Part shown: positions 25,101 to 37,730 of the stretch, piece by piece
How the letters are laid out: each line of letters opens with the position of its first letter
Numbering within the stretch: the first letter of the stretch is position 1
Assembly: GCA_941918925.1 (NCBI GenBank)
Contig: OW799236.1
Location: forward strand, 14,235,474-14,299,473
Length of the DNA stretch: 64,000 bases
Origin: Phyto melanocephala
Lineage: Eukaryota > Arthropoda > Insecta > Diptera > Rhinophoridae
Direction of reading: 5' to 3'
The notes under the pieces: generated by a model
Databases searched by the model: none
Told to the model about the DNA's origin: nothing
What the model saw: only the letters and a program-made list of their open reading frames with translations
Position numbers and translations under genes: made by a program

Positions 25101-26235
25101 ATTTTCTTTCCTTTTCATAACAAAAAATTAAATTTTAATTTTTTTTAATTTTACTTTGTTTCAAAATCCAAATTGATCTAATATTAAACATTTTTAAAAC
25201 TTTTAAAAATAGAATAAATACGATACTTATTCAGTTTGTATGACATTTTTCTTAATTTCAACACATTTTATATCAATAAACATAACAATTAAAAGTTTCC
25301 TTAAAAAAATGTAAAATATATCATGATAGGAATGTACGGTATTATGTATTTTAAAAATTCTACAGTGTGTTACCTAATTTCAGACAACTTTTAAATTTTT
25401 AAAACAAATTTTAAATATGTTGGAAGTTATACAAAAGTCAGTGACATTAAAATTTTATGAACTTCAAACTCAGCTTATTTTCGCTTAATATCTTTTTTTC
25501 ACATTGATATATGCACATTAAACATGTAACTTTTTCAAATAGGAAAAATAGCATATCATAGTCAAATAGAGCATAAAAAGATATGAAGAGTCATTACATT
25601 CAAAAAAAGTTCCACATCAAGAACAATGAAAATTTCGTTAAAATTTTTCCTTCAAATAACTAGGTATTTATAAATAGTCTAACTTATAATCATGCTGATG
25701 TTCCAAAACCCTTTTATAGATCAAAGGGAAGCGACAAAAAAAAATATTTTTCAACATTAAAAGTTTTTTAGCAAGATGTTTAGAAATACAAATGTATTGT
25801 ACCAAAAGAGCCATTTAATTTTATTTCACATAAAGTAATGTTTTTATTTTTTAAGTTATTTCAATAATGATTCATTAATTTTATAATCTTATTTTTGGTT
25901 TCTTGCCATACATCTTGATAAACCTATATAACCAGTCAATTTCTTATGAAGTATCTTAATACCACATCACATTTTTTGTAAACACTATGGGTTTATTCTC
26001 TTCAATATCTTATAAATTAAAAGAGAGTAAGAGATAAACTAAATGTGGTACCTATCAGTGTTGCCACGTAATTTCTTATCTTTCCCCCCTCAATTCATAA
26101 TATAAAAAAAAATCGCCCCAAATTACTTGACTAAATTTTAATTTATGTAAGATATTATCACCTTGGTTATGTATTAATACCTAATTGCAAAATGTCTTCT
26201 ATAATGGTAAAATATTTTTTTAAGTAACTGCATAT
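22131..26235. other. AT-rich non-coding with reversed-orientation repeat scraps
   Basis: No coding recognised. CATA/ATGT microsatellite palindromes lie at 22297-22345. Minus-strand versions of the array motif appear near 23872 (GAATTCCATTTAATTTTATT), 24038 (ATATTCCATTTTGTTTTAAG) and 24444 (TTCGTTCCGTTTTAG), so decayed units in the opposite direction begin here. The 90-residue frame at 23221-23493 and the 63-residue frame at 24476-24667 show no domain. Confidence 0.4.
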
Positions 26236-27090
26236 ATTTGTATACCATTCACTTGCAGTGTCAAGGCATTCCGTTTGTAATTTCTACAATATTAACTTCC
26301 GACCCCATATTTGAAACCAGCTATGATTATACCCAATACACAAAAGTGAAAAAGGGTATATATAGGTTTGTCATTCCGTGTGAAATTACTACAATATTAA
26401 CTTCCGAAACCATAAAGGATATATTTTCTAAATGCCTGTAAATAGGGGAGTTGATTGAGCGTTATCTATCTTTCGTTCTAACTATCTGTCCGTCTGTTTG
26501 CGTGTTGGTTAAAATCAACAATTAGAAGCCCCCACATATTGCACAGACCTGTATGTAGTATTAATCTTTTGAAAACATTCGGAAATGAATTGCTCTTAAT
26601 ATCCAGCACAATCGCCCCATAAATTTCTAAAATATAAACAAATAAACACGACTGCCTCCCTTTTCTCCTAAATTTTTACTAGTCCTAAGATAATTTATCA
26701 ACATGTATGTTACTCTTTATAAATTTTATATCTCTCTAAGGTTATTCGTAAATTTTGGACAAATCGGTCACTAATCGACAAAGTTTTTAGTAAAAATTAT
26801 TTGGTAAAAGAAATTTTTTTTTAATAAATGAAGTGTTGTTATTAGATAAATGACTTGACCAAAAGAATACAGTAAAATATAGGAAAGTTAAAATCCAAGA
26901 TGACGTCCGAAACAAAATGGAGGATAATTTGTTAAGCCTATAAATATGTGTATCAATTCAAAGTAGCACATAAAGAGCTATATGAAAATTCAAAATCAAA
27001 GATGGCTTCGGAAATTATAAAACAAACTGGAGTATAACGTTTAATGTGTAGTTTAAACTATGTATGAGGTCGTTTTATCTATGAACATGA
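26236..27090 (+). mobile_element. HINE copy with two stacked heads
   Basis: One head begins near 26238 (TATACCATTCACTTGCAGTG, then GACCCCATA) and a second near 26318 (TATACCCAATACAC...AAAAGGGTATATATAGG, then TTTGTCATTCCGTGTGAAAT), so one copy has landed in or been joined to another. The body continues with CTGTCCGTCTG, AGAAGCCCCCACATATTGC and CAATCGCCCCATA, later AAATCGGTCACTAATCG, and fades near 27060 after AAGATGGC blocks. Confidence 0.7.
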
Positions 27091-27161
27091 GAATATACCA
27101 CTCTTAGTTGTTGAGAGTACCAAGTATTTTATTAATTTATATTGCAGCCAAAAAATATTAA

Positions 27162-27300
27162 CTGCTTGTTTATCTTAATGTGCACGAAATTTTCATTCTT
27201 ACAAATATATTGAAAACAACAACAAAAACAAGAAATTTGTTTTTGTTTTCAACGTATTTGTAAGAATGAAAATTTCGTTCGCATTTAGATAAACAGGCAG
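27162..27300. mobile_element. Hairpin MITE, copy 2
   Basis: CTGCTTGTTTATCT at left and AGATAAACAGGCAG at right, with arms complementary through CGAAATTTTCATTCTTACAA. The central part (ATTGAAAACAACAACAAAAA) is the same as in the copy at 18686-18844 while the outer arms differ, so each copy keeps its own self-complementarity. Confidence 0.8.
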
Positions 27301-30300
27301 TAAGTTTCGCAAAATCATCATCGTTATGTATTATCGAATTAAAACATTTAAGAATTTTAAATGTTAGAGTGGAATTGTGGCACATACTAATTAATAAATA
27401 CCATACCCTTAAATGCTTTTAATAATTAGAACATATTCAATTTTAAACAAATAGAATGAATACCTTTTATCATATGCATTTTAATAAGAAAATACCTACA
27501 AATTAATGATACACTTGGAGCGTGACCTGCAAACCTTTTTTTGTTCATCTTACATAGGAAAATTCCTCTAATTAATCAGTTGTAAAATATTGCATTAATA
27601 GCTGTAATAGTAAAATCATATAAACTTGCTTATAAAAAAGAAAAAGACATCTTCAATCTAAAGGGAAACCTCCTAACCTGGCAACACTTAGCTCATTAAA
27701 TTTGTGTGTAATTTAACATTCTATGAATGAAAAATGAGCTGAAAAAGCTTTTTTTTTTCTTATTTTGCTTTTGAAAGTAGAAGTAATCGAAGAGGGGTCG
27801 GTCGGCTGTATGGGTAGCAGGATAAGTTTTGCCCCACATCGTATGAACCGACATTGGGAAAAATGTAAATATTCCATACGGAAATATTTATACAAATATA
27901 AAATCTCATTTACGTTGTAGGTACATACATACTGACATAAGTGTTCATTAAAAAATATATGAATACAAACATATACATACATATACGTTACTAATTGTTT
28001 TGATTAAAATGTTTAACTTGAGAGGCTTGTCTATTATGCTGATTAAAAAATTACCAAGAAAGCGTAAAAACCAAAACATTTAAATATATTTAAATAATAT
28101 GTATGTATGTACATGTACCTTTTTGACGAAAAAAAAAGCTTTTTCAACACACTCTAGACAACCAGAATATGCTGTCGTTAATTTGTTAGTTGTTGTTTTT
28201 CCAATGTTGTTTATTTATTTAAGCACAAAAAGACACGTTTTGACATACCATTTTGAATACTAGTTGTTATTTGTTTATTTTTATAAATCCGACATTTTAT
28301 TATGTCAAGTTCAAAAGTAAAAATAGTTAAAAAATTTTGCCAAAAAAGTGAAACAATAGTTTAAAGTTTCAGTATTTTTACCGGGACTTGGTAATTTTAT
28401 ATTGTTTTTCAACATAACTTTACAGAGGACTTTCGATATGTATTAAACAAAATTTTTTGCTTTATATAAAAATACCTCCCGGTTCTTGAAATTAATTTTC
28501 AAATACAGAATTAAAAAATTTTTATTTAAATTTACTTAGTACTTAAAGTAATATCACAGCGTATGGTAAAACGAATGAAAATTACTTGAAAATTTTTATT
28601 TTCTATTTTAATTGGCAACACTTTATTGCACAAATGGCAACTTTCAACCTTGCTTAAATTTTTGTGCTCAGCCTATCAAAAATAAAAATTATCTGTGTTC
28701 CAACAAATCCCAATTTGTTTCTTACCTAAAAAAACACACTCTTAGCTTTGTTATGAAGTCTTTAAATAATTGTAAATAGTGTTGCACTTAAAAATAACCT
28801 TTAAAAAAATTATCTTTGGATGATTCTCACAATTGATTTTGTATAAAATAAAAAAGAAATATTATTATTATTATTATTAAAATCCATTTTGTCGCTTTTG
28901 TGAATTTTTTTTTAATTGTTTTCTACTTGAAAGAAATAATGTTATTGTCATTTTGCTAAAAATATTGGCCATTTATCATGATATTATTTTGATAAAATAT
29001 TGGCAGTGTTTCAATAATCACATTACAAATCTTTATCGAATAAAAAAATAATTTAAAAATAATTGTTTTTATTTTTTTAATTAAATAAATAAATAAAATA
29101 AAATATCGTTTTAAATTTGATGTTATAAAATATACAAGAATAATATGATATTTAGTTCCATTTAGTTTAGTTTTGCGATAATTTTTTTATTTAATAAAAA
29201 AAAAATTATTTATAAAATGAATTTTTTTTTCTTGTAATAGATTTAGTTTAAAATTAAAAATGTCCTCTTACTGCTAAAAAAATTATTTTTCAATTATATT
29301 TAGGAGAGAACTGAGGATGATTTGGTAAATTACATTTTGTTCCTTAATAAAAAATATTAATTTTATTTTAATTAATTGTAATTAATAATTAAATTTAATG
29401 TATATATGTATGTATGTATATGTCATTTAGATCATTGTTCCATTTCGTTTTTCTGCCAGAAATATTTGATTATCATTCCCAAATGAAGCATTACACGAAA
29501 AAAATTGTGATGTCAAAAGCTTTACAGACTAGAACTTTGAATTTCAACAAGCTTTATACATCATACTCTCGTTGGATTTTCATTCTTAATCGACATTAAA
29601 GTCAAAGCACAGTCATGACCATGCACAGCAAAGAAAGTTCAGTAGGTAAGTTATTGAATATCAAAAAATGGTTGCTGATTTTTAAACAAAATCATTTTAA
29701 GCGATTTAAGTTAATTATTTTAACCTTGTGGGTTAAATTGAAATTTTGACATTTGTGGTTTAACGAAGCCACACATGTTTATTAAAAATCAAAAGCAATT
29801 ACAACGTCATTATTTGAAGCTAATTTCGAGATAGAAGTATCATTGGGACACACTTTTTCGAAAGTTGGGCTCGTCAAGCAATGTCTATCCCTATAATTTG
29901 ATGTCGTGACATTAAATTTTGTTTGCTCTTTTATTTTTTTATCTTTATTTATATGACTGTCTTTGATTATTTTCTCAAAATATGAATCTTATGCCAAAAA
30001 AAAAAAAACAAATTTTACTCATTAAACAATTTGTGTTTTTTATATGAATAAAATATTGCATAAATTATGGAATACCCCATAGTTTAAAGTATTTTTGGTG
30101 TTCATCTTTTAATCAGTGAAATTTGTATTTAGTCATAAAAACTAAACTGCAAGTGTGTCTTATTATACAAAAATAAAATAATTAAGCGCAGTATAATTAA
30201 TCATAAATTATCACAAAGAAAATTAAACAATAAACAAATGAACATATGCTAATTCAATAAAACAAAGCAATGCACGTGATGCATTTCAATTTCAAGATTT

Positions 30301-30479
30301 TAAAAGCCTTGAACCCATTTCTAATAAATTCTGGCATAAATAAACAAATTACAAGTTTTAACTGTATGTATTCGTGAACTTTTCGTAATTTGCTCTTGGG
30401 AATACTATTAAAAATTTGTATTATGACTTTAAAGAATTTGTATGACTTTAAAGAAACAAATTTACATTTTAGCAAGTAT
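27301..30479. other. AT-rich non-coding
   Basis: No gene recognised. Scattered minus-strand array motifs occur (ATTGTTCCATTTCGTTTTTC near 29433, TTAGTTCCATTTAGTTTAG near 29151). An ATT microsatellite is at about 28861-28878 and ATGTATGT runs are near 28099 and 29407. Open frames at 27713-27982, 29414-29599 and 30254-30475 have no recognisable domains. Confidence 0.4.
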
Positions 30480-31330
30480 GTCCATTTAATGTTTCTAACG
30501 ATTCCACAACGTTTCTTATGGTTTCATGTCGTTTATAATTCAAATTTTGGTTGAAATTAGAGTCAAGAAATATGTTGTCTTTGGTTACAAAATCATATTT
30601 GCTTGTTTCACTTAATTCCATTTTGTTTTGCCTCAGATTTACCTTAGATTTAATGTATAGCTTTTTGATATATAAATTTACGTAAATAAAAAAATAAAAT
30701 ATTTTTCATTTATGCAATTAATTTTAAATTTGTTTCGCCTCAAATTCATTTGCAATTCTTAAAAATTATTACAATTAAAAACAACTTTTTCGCTACATTC
30801 ACATATCTTTCTAATGTTTCACCATATTCCAATTCGTTTCAATTTACATTTTTACTTTGAAACCCCTACTGTTTTCACTAATTATTAGAAAATTGTAATA
30901 TTTACAGGTTTTTATTGTGTTCCATCAAATTTCATTTTGTTCCACATCTTAATTTTTATTTATTTTGTATGGTTTTTAAAAAAATATTTTTTTTTTATTT
31001 TAGTTAAACAATTTTTTTTTTGCTCAAAATTTCATGTCTTGCTTGACATATTTATAGTGTTTCACTATATTTCATATTGTTCCGCATGAGATTTGAGTTG
31101 AAGTACAAAAGAAGTGTTTAACTTTTTTAAGTTTTCTTATATTTTTTATTATAAATTTGTATAAATTTAAAATTTTTTAGTGTTTCATTTAATTCTATAT
31201 CGTTCCATAATTTTTAAAACCTGTACTTTTATGATTTTTTTAGTATTAAATAATTCATATAGAGACAAAATCATATAAAATATTTTTTTGGCACTGTTTC
31301 TTCAGGGATCATATCGTTCCTACCCTATTA
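30480..31330 (-). repeat. Diverged array of the same motif in inverted orientation
   Basis: Blocks of the form TTTCAxxxxATTCCATTTTGTT(CC) recur at about 30606, 30822, 30920, 31056, 31180 and 31298, mostly roughly 100-140 bp apart. On the minus strand these read GGAACAAAATGGAAT, matching the plus-strand arrays at 17.6-22.1 kb. Units are strongly diverged apart from the motif. No coding. Confidence 0.6.
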
Positions 31331-32186
31331 TAGTTATTTTAGGAAGATTCTCCAAACTACTTTCTTTAAATACAATTTAATAAAATCATTTTTTTTAAAG
31401 TATAAGTTTGTTTATATAATTTTGTTACCATTTTCTTAAATTTCTTTTTTTTCTGATCATTTAATTAAAAACCAGCTAACTCGTATTTAGTTAAATAGTC
31501 AATGTTTCAAGATATGCTTAAAGTATTTTAAAAATCTGTTAAAGCTCTGCCAAATTTCCAATAAAAATTCTGTACATTGCATACAAACCTCAGAAATACT
31601 TTCAACTATTTTGAATAATTGTACAGTAAGTGAAATCGTAAAAACTCATTGCGTATATTTTTTCACGAACTATATCATTTGAATAAATAACTTATTTTAA
31701 TTTATAATTGAACTAAATATGCAAAAATCTATATGCTCGTTAATTAATATAGAATGGAATACATAAAAGTCTTTGTTTTAAAATTTGTAAAATATAAATA
31801 AAAATTTAAAAGTACTTTCCTGAAAAAACTGTTAAACAGATATAAGCAGTTTTTCCTAATGCCACATATAAAAATATTTGTAACAAAAACACATTTTGAT
31901 TAAAGAAAATATTTAAAAGTACGTGTTTATATTTTAAAAAAGAAATAATTTATATTAATATCAGTTCGTTCACACCTCTGTTTATTATTTTATAAATAGT
32001 AAGCACTTTTTACTACATTTAAATCACAACACACTAACGACGTGATTATATTGTTTTTATTTACATAAACTTAAAGACATTAAGATTAAATAGATTTACT
32101 TTTTTAGGGTTGTAATCAATGCAATAATAAAATTATTTATTTTGTCAACAAGATGTGAGTTTTGGTATTTTTAGCTTAACTAGTAA
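31331..32186. other. AT-rich non-coding
   Basis: Nothing recognised beyond one plus-strand AGAATGGAATAC motif near 31751. Confidence 0.35.
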
Positions 32187-32610
32187 AAATTTATTACTTA
32201 AGTTTAAATTTTATTTTAAATTTATTTTGGACTTTGAAATTAAAAACAATGTAACTTTGGTACTGCAAAGAAATTTTTTGTTTTGTTATTTAGTTATAAT
32301 TAAAGGAAGTTTGTCGAGAAAAAATTCTATAATAAAGCTGACAAGTAAGAATGCTATATTCGGCCTTGCTGAATTTGAAAATATGCTCCACCTACATGCA
32401 CAAAAAATTTATTACTTAAGTTTAAGTTTTATTTTAAATTTATTTTGGACTTTGAAATTAAAAACAATGTAACTTTGGTACTGCAAAGAAATTTTTTGTT
32501 TTGTTATTTAGTTATAATTAAAGGAAGTTTGTAGAGAAAAAATTCTATAATAAAGCTGACAAGTAAGAATGCTATATTCCGCCTTGCTGAACTTGAAAAT
32601 GCCTATCACC
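32187..32610. repeat. 218-bp tandem duplication spanning a HINE terminus
   Basis: The block TTATTACTTAAGTTTAA at 32191 recurs at 32409, and near-identical sequence follows each copy through GACAAGTAAGAATGCTATAT and CGGCCTTGCTGAA. Each repeat therefore ends in a few dozen bases of the HINE 3' tail. Few differences separate the two, so the duplication is fairly recent. The 105-residue plus frame at 32155-32472 reads through it and is an artefact. Confidence 0.85.
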
Positions 32611-33645
32611 AACATGGACAGAAATATTGTGACCAAATCGTAAGTGAGCTTAGATTTAATGTGGTATGCCATTTGATTTATTATTTGTAACGCTATATTT
32701 GATTTTAAATTTTTATATAGTATTTTTGTAGTCAACATCTTTCCCGCATTAATGAAATTAAAAAAAAAACAAAAATTATCCACCATTTTTTTTAAGTCGC
32801 CATGTTTAATTTTAACTTTTTCGTATTTTACTGTATTCTATTGGTAAAGCCATTTCAATTGCAAAGCCGTAACTACTATTTTTGACCCATATATCCGCTA
32901 CTCTAATTTAAGCGCCATATTGGATTTTAACTTTTTCATAATTTACTGTATTCTACTGAGAGAGTTGAAGTAGGTACTTTTTTTAGTTGCTAGAGTAATT
33001 ATATCTATATATTTGTCCTATATATAATTTAATTGTTCGTTATTTTGAAGCTCCGGCCATTTTGGTTTTTAAATTTTTTATAGTGCCTCATATTTTGCTA
33101 GTCAAGCCCTCTCTTTTGATACCCATATTGTTCCTGTCTGTTGGCCAGAAGCTGAAAAAAACCTTTTTTCGTTTGTAAATTTTAGGAAAACCAATAAGCA
33201 TATGAATTTTCATGTTTATATCTCAGTTAGTTTTAAAATATTTTGTCAGTTATCTGAATATCGTTAAGAATATCGAACCTATAAATGGTAACCAATATTT
33301 TCATAAATTAACCTAGGGCTGAAAAACTTTGATTTCTGTGGTAAAATTATAGGAAAAAACAGAGGCAGTCGTGTTTATTTGCTCATATCTCAGAAAGTTA
33401 TGAGGCGATCGTGCTGCATTTCAATAAAGAATTATTCCGGGATATTTAAAAAAAAAATTATATTACCTACAGATCTCAGTAAAAATTGATTTTAACCAAC
33501 ACACGGTTAGATGAGATGGCTTAATCGACTCCCCTAGTCAAAAGCTTTCAGAAAATATATACTTTATGAGGTCGACATTATTGTAGAAATTACAAACAAG
33601 ATGACGAAGCTTTATATACCATAAGCACCACTGGGGGAAGGTTAA
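32559..33645 (-). mobile_element. Near full-length long-form HINE
   Basis: On the minus strand the head at about 33645 reads CCCCCAGTGGTGCTTATGGTATA, then AAGCTTCGTCATCTTGTTTG; the tail at 32559 is TATAGCATTCTTACTTGTC. In between lie the usual AGTCGATTAAGCC, CAATCGCC-like and ACTGTATTCTA/AAATGGCC blocks. About 1.1 kb. Confidence 0.7.
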
Positions 33646-35680
33646 AAATATATAAATTTTTATACCAATGCTCAGGATAAGCTGCAATTTTATTGAGAAT
33701 TTTTAAAAGCGACTATGCAGTGTTAATAAACATTGATAAGTTTTATGTGCATATAAAATAATAAAAGTTTTAAATTCCTACAAGCTTTCAGAAGCTTTGA
33801 ATATTTTACAAAACCTTTAAAATCACTACAAAAAGGATTAAAATTTAATAAAAAAAAAAACAAACAATATTGTAAGCGGTAATAACAAAAATTATTATTT
33901 TCATTACAACTAAAACAACATGAACTTTCTAATGCTTTCTTAACTAAAATAATATATAATTAATTAAGATTAATTAAGTCCTATAAACCTTTAATAAAGC
34001 CTTGGATCTAACAAATCTTTAGAGGTATTTTGAAATTAAGATCAGCTAAACACTTAAAACATTTTTAAAGATGGGGAAATGGAAGAAACTTTTGAGAGAA
34101 ACGTAATGGAATTAAAAAGAAACTCTTTTGAAAAACAACTTTCAGCTTTTTTTGTGCATTCAAATTTTGTATTTTTTAAAGGAAAAAGTTAAAACTGTGT
34201 AAAGCTTAAAATAATAAAAAAAAGTTAAAGCTTTTTTATGTAGCTATAAATCCGTTATTTTCCACCATCGCTCACAACATTTTTTAGGGGTAATATGTTT
34301 GCATGTGGAATACCTGAAGATGTTAAAAACACGATTTTGTTAAAGCGCGAGATCAGCCCTTTTTATATTAAGGCATCGATATATGAAGCAATTTTGCATA
34401 AATTTTTCTCTAAATGAAACGACAGTGATAATATCAGTTTTTAGCCCCTAAAGTTATGCTAATGCTAGTTGCATTGATACGATTTTAATCGAAGTTAAAA
34501 TCTTATCGAATTAAAAGGTTTAAACTTGTTCTAATTAAAATATAGACGAAAAAGTGGTCATTACAATGAAAACAATGAAGTATGTAATAAAAGTTATTTA
34601 TTTTCAAATCTAATCGTTTTAAAAAGTTGTAATGAATTTCGATTTAGACTTTTCACCCTGAAATTTATTTTCCAATAAAATAAAGATTAAGTTATAAATA
34701 ACATATAAATAATTAGTTATTTTTTAAAAATTGAATTGCAATGAAAAGTCATTCGTTACTTCTTTTAATCTTATTTTATCCTCAACCACTTATCGCCGAA
34801 ATGAGCAGACGCTAAAAGAGTATGTGAATTTAATGTATAAGTTTGTGGTCGTGACATTAAAAAACATAATTTTATTTATTTATCGATTTATTAAATTTTC
34901 ATGTCTGTTAATCCTAAAATAAACAGCATTTCTATAATCATTTTAAATTTGTTTTAGGTCGCTGGCGTATTAATGAACTCACTTAACCTTGGAGAAGGCT
35001 AATTTTCATTTTACTAAAAGTATTATTGAATTTGTATAAGAAAATAAATGAGATTGAAATATTTTTTTATAAATACGTGAAACAGTTTAAAACACCTGCT
35101 TATGTGTAAGGCATCAATTTGGCGAAAATTAGTAAAATTTTGCAATAAAAAACAAATTAAAAAAAATTAAGCATTGTAAAGTTTAAATTAAAGAATAAAT
35201 TAATGTTTTTATGAATTAATTTAAAACAATGAAAATTATTAATATTAAAAACATTTTACATATTTAATGTATTTTAAATATTAAACTCGTAATGCCTGTT
35301 AAACTATAAAATCTATAGAAATTAATGTATTTTATAATAATTTTCCCGTTGTAATAAAGCTGCTTTAATTGCACATCATTTTTACTTTTAACGGTATATG
35401 CCTTTTTCAACTTTACCACAAACATTACTCACCACTAAGAAAAGGCAACAACCTACAATTTACAGTTACTACATGGTTTTGTGCTTAGCTTTGGGGAACA
35501 CAAGTTGCCAGTATTAACATATTGTTGGTACTAGGCAGAGATGGGGTTTGCTATGGATTCAAAATTGAACAAATGAAAATCTTTATGACGTTATGCAATG
35601 AAAACAGTAAATCTGTTTTTTTTAATTCCTTCATTTATAAAATTTTTTATTACAATAGTAAAAAAAGTTAAATAAGACGT
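33646..35680. other. AT-rich non-coding
   Basis: No coding. Plus-strand array motifs GGAAATGGAAGAAACTTT and ACGTAATGGAATTAAAA are near 34077-34115. A TAAGGCATCGATATATGAAG block near 34369 matches the end of the MITE at 36672-36935. The 63-residue frame at 34731-34922 has no domain. Confidence 0.4.
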
Positions 35681-36493
35681 TCAGTTTGAACTTAGGGCGC
35701 CAACGAACTCTTTCCATCTTTTTCGATCATTAGCTAATGATTTAACTTGGTTCCATGTCATTCCGATATCTTCATAATCATTTTTTATGTTTTTATCCAC
35801 GTTAAGCGTGGTCGACCAGGACCTCGTTGACCTTGCGGGTTCATGTGGAGGCTTTCTTAGTGTATGCCCAATCCACTTCCATTTACGTTTTTTTAGTTCA
35901 TTCTCGATCGAGTTGAGGTTTGCCAATTCAAGAAGCTGTTCGTTTGTGACCCAGTACGGCCAGAAAATTTGTAGGATTTGGCGTAGACAGCGGTTTGTAA
36001 ATGATTGTAGCTTTTTCAAGCTTTCCTGAGTTAATCTCTAGGTAGTACAGCCATAGAGAAGTACACTTGTAACACTACTGTTGAAAATACGAAGTTTTGT
36101 TTTTCTAGTGATATTGCTTGATCTCCAAATTTTGTAAAGCGATTGGAAGGCTGATCGAGCTTTATTGATCCGGTCATTTATATCTTTATCCGACCCACCG
36201 TCTACAATTAATGTACTACCAAGGTAGCAAAATGAATCTACTTCGTTTATTACGACTCCATTAAGATGAATGGGAAGATTGTTTGCTGCTACAACACGCA
36301 TGAGCTTTGTTTTCCTTATGTTTATCTTCAGACCTACTTTTTCGGCGTTCTTAGCCAAATGAAATAATTTAGCCTGCATGTCGCTGTGTCGATGTGCAAG
36401 TAGGCAGATGTCATCAGCATAATCAATGTCGTTCAGACGTTCTAATAAGTTCCATTGGATACCAAATGGAGAATCCGTGTTTGTCTGTTCCAT
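35681..36493 (-). pseudogene. RTE-type LINE, 3' part of the reverse transcriptase
   Basis: A 271-codon minus-strand frame broken by a single stop (TAG at 36040-36038). It begins at RLNDIDYADDICLLAHRH, the polymerase YADD block, continues through GLKINIRKTKLM, FCYLGSTL and SSVTSVLLYGC, then after the stop KKLQSFTNRCLRQIL and RKWKWIGHTLRKPP, ending DRKRWKEFVGALSSN. This order and the WIGHTLR block are characteristic of RTE-clade LINEs. The stop sits where the family usually has Trp (CETW), so TGG to TAG explains it. The 5' part is missing, as expected for 5'-truncated insertion. The 80-residue plus frame inside it is a shadow. Confidence 0.85.
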
Positions 36494-36671
36494 AATTCCA
36501 ATTTTTAAATATTAATATAATTAATTCAAAAAAATTTAATAAAGAGTTGTAGATTATTTAAAATAACCTAAAAACGATGAAAAAAAAAATTTAGTATGTT
36601 TAATTCAAAGATATTTTTAAAATTAAGAAGAAAACTGACAAATTTCAAGTCATACGTATAAGTGGTCAGTC
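36494..36671. other. AT-rich spacer
   Basis: Between the LINE break and the MITE; nothing recognised. Confidence 0.3.
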
Positions 36672-36935
36672 ATATCGATGCCTTACTTCCTCAACCTCGT
36701 ATCTTAAAAAATAAAATTTTTCAAGAGAAAAAAAAAAAAAACGGTTCATCTTTTTATACTTCGGTATTTGGTTAAAAGTTTAAATCCAATTATTAAGGAA
36801 TTGATTGTATTTATGTATATTAGTAGTAATAATATACTTATCTTTTTTAGTTAAAGCATGAAACAATCGTTTGATATGAAAAAGTCAAAACCGTATTTTT
36901 TAAGTTACGAGGTTGAGGAAGTAAGGCATCGATAT
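36672..36935. mobile_element. 264-bp MITE with about 40-bp inverted ends
   Basis: ATATCGATGCCTTACTTCCT, then CAACCTCGTATCTTAAAAAA at the left, is repeated in inverted form at 36890-36935 with one or two differences. The interior is AT-rich. Confidence 0.85.
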
Positions 36936-37730
36936 ATAAGATACGGTTTTAGTATTAAGAAGTAAAATCTTTTCCCCGGCGGGCATCGACTGCACAATAT
37001 TTGTCCAATATTCCTTGCTTCAACTGCTCCACTGTGTTAAGACTGCATAAAGAGATTTTGTTCAAGCTTTTCACAAATATGCTCAATAATGTTGAGATCT
37101 GAAGCTCTACCGGTGCTTGCAGTTATTTTAGAAAATTGTGAAAGACCATGTGTTAAACGTTTGAAATGTGTATCGGATCGTTGTAATGACAGTGTTAAAA
37201 AGTGTTCAATATGATTAATGTATTGCCACTGTGCTTCACATTCTGTTTCAGAAAGTTTAAATATTGAAATCAATTAATTTTACTCTCTATAAAAAAATAT
37301 TTTCTACTTCTGCTCAATGAGCCCATCCCCACAACATCACCGATCCTCCTCAACTCTTATGGGCTTATGCCAAAAGTACTGCTCTCTGTATAATTATCTT
37401 GCAAGAACTTGCTTAATTTGACTATTTTTAACATTGTTACTTATTTCTAAGGCACTCTTTACTGATAAGAACAAATTCAACGACACTAATGTAAGATTTT
37501 TTTAGAATCGGATTTTTAATTTAGAATTAAATATTCACCAGTGGTAATTTAACAATTTAACAATTTCTGCATTACATACATAGATATTCAACGTCAAAAT
37601 TAAGACATCAACATAATTTTTAAAATGAGAAATCATGAGATTTTTCTATTATTTTCTTTATATAATAAACAATTACAAATTAATTTTTAAAATAAATTAT
37701 TTGATTTCAAATAAAAAACAATTAAAAATT
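36936..37730. other. Non-coding, unidentified
   Basis: A mixed-composition stretch around 36970-37400 has a 78-residue minus frame (37273-37037) with no family I recognise. It could be an exapted or decayed element piece. The rest is AT-rich. Confidence 0.35.

Noticed and set aside
36972..37273. 78-residue minus-strand frame in a less AT-rich stretch
   Set aside because: No family recognised and no splice signals that pair with another exon; kept only as unidentified sequence.
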